From: an uncultured Alphaproteobacteria bacterium
GTDB taxonomy: Bacteria > Pseudomonadota > Alphaproteobacteria > Rickettsiales > UBA1997
DNA length: 16,369 bases
Direction of reading: 5' to 3'
Assembly: GCA_903927415.1 (NCBI GenBank)
Contig: CAIYMZ010000101.1
Coordinates: 1 to 16,369 of the forward strand
Made by a program: the position numbers and the translations under genes. Below the pieces are notes generated by a model. It ran no database searches. It saw nothing but the letters and a program-made list of their open reading frames with translations, and was not told where the DNA came from. Below are positions 15,969 through 16,369 of the stretch, one piece after another; the stretch's first letter is position 1; each line of letters opens with the position of its first letter.

Positions 15969-16020
15969 CACGCTCACTTCAATTTTTCATTTCCCTTAAA
16001 CTTTAAAATCAAAACTAAAC

Positions 16021-16314
16021 ATGAAAGTAAAACCTTTGCATGACCGCGTTCTTGTTGAGCGCGTCGAGGCCGAAAGCAAAACTGCTGGCGGCATTATTAT
16101 TCCTGACAACGCCAAAGAAAAACCAGCTGAGGGCAAAATTGTTGCCGTCGGCGAAGGGCTCCGCGATGATCACGGAAAAAGAATTGCGCTTGATGTAAAA
16201 AAAGGCGACCGCGTTCTTTTCGCAAAATGGGGTGGCACGGAAGTTAAGGTTGATGGCAAGGAACTCATCATCATGAAGGAGTCGGATATTTTGGCGGTGA
16301 TTGAGGCCAAGTAA
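16021..16314 (+). CDS. groES: Co-chaperonin GroES
   Basis: A complete 97-residue 10-kDa co-chaperonin that caps the GroEL folding chamber in the cytoplasm. The start (KPLHDRVLVERVE), the mobile loop (KTAGGIIIPDNAKEKPAEG, 20-38), the roof-loop region and the end (DGKELIIMKESDILAVIE) all match the family. groEL usually follows within tens of bases; here the 55 nt left in the window contain a palindromic repeat and no groEL-like start. The ATG has an A/T-rich leader without a Shine-Dalgarno motif, which is notable for a gene expected to be highly expressed. Confidence 0.98.
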   Translation: MKVKPLHDRVLVERVEAESKTAGGIIIPDNAKEKPAEGKIVAVGEGLRDDHGKRIALDVKKGDRVLFAKWGGTEVKVDGKELIIMKESDILAVIEAK

Positions 16315-16319
16315 AATCG

Positions 16320-16348
16320 CTGGACCCCGCAACAAGTGCGGGGTGACA
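16320..16348 (+). repeat. Palindromic repeat, unit 4 (variant stem)
   Basis: It has the same outer ends as units 1-3 (CTGGA and TGACA) but a different core: an 8-bp perfect stem, ACCCCGCA pairing with TGCGGGGT, around an ACAAG loop. It begins 6 nt after the groES stop codon. It is likely a related member of the same repeat class; a role in transcript stability or attenuation before groEL is possible. Confidence 0.8.
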
Positions 16349-16369
16349 AAGTGGGTAGATGTTTTTCCA

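Noticed and set aside
15928..16020. CIRCE/HrcA operator before groES
   Set aside because: No TTAGCACTC-type inverted repeat is present in this interval.
1..16369. CRISPR array, tRNA or rRNA genes
   Set aside because: No regularly spaced repeats, cloverleaf-like segments or rRNA signatures were seen on either strand.

Overview
The window is AT-rich, densely packed bacterial DNA. It most likely comes from a low-GC alphaproteobacterium, perhaps Rickettsiales- or Holosporales-like. Three things point that way: a small NDUFS6-type zinc-finger protein (an accessory protein of respiratory complex I in alphaproteobacteria and mitochondria), an ScsB-like variant of DsbD, and palindromic repeats of the kind that read as 'WIPAFAGMT' in translation. 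This placement is inferred from gene content; no rRNA is present. The organism keeps steps of purine (purA) and riboflavin (ribD) synthesis, so it is not an extremely reduced parasite. Most start codons lack a recognisable Shine-Dalgarno sequence and follow A/T-rich leaders.

Positions 1-4070 look like the end of a surface-glycan (O-antigen, LPS or similar) cluster on the + strand. It holds the C-terminal half of a split transketolase, flanked by palindromic repeats; a fusion of an NAD-dependent sugar epimerase/dehydratase with a GtrB/ArnC-type polyprenyl-phosphate glycosyltransferase; and an overlapping class I methyltransferase. Next comes a wrecked GT39/ArnT-like glycosyltransferase start, joined to the C-terminal remnant of an IS1595-type transposase. 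Positions 4090-7802 hold thrS and, overlapping its stop codon, a large multi-spanning membrane protein that may be a GT-C type sugar transferase.

Positions 7684-11057 are a minus-strand pair, dsbD then gatA, 2 nt apart. GatA runs convergently into the membrane-protein gene with a 119-nt coding overlap. Positions 11155-13825 are a tight + strand operon: zinc-finger protein, purA and a GT4 glycosyltransferase. The last gene overlaps the convergent ribD (minus, 13782-14804) by 44 nt.

Positions 14874-15927 hold two tandem paralogous Tyr/Pro-rich small lipoproteins of unknown function and a glutaredoxin. groES follows at 16021-16314. After it comes a fourth palindromic repeat with a different stem, where groEL would normally be expected soon. 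The most unusual items are the epimerase-GT2 fusion in a decaying glycan cluster, the paralogous Tyr-rich lipoprotein pair, the antisense-derived tail of GatA, and the repeat family with compensatory stem variation.
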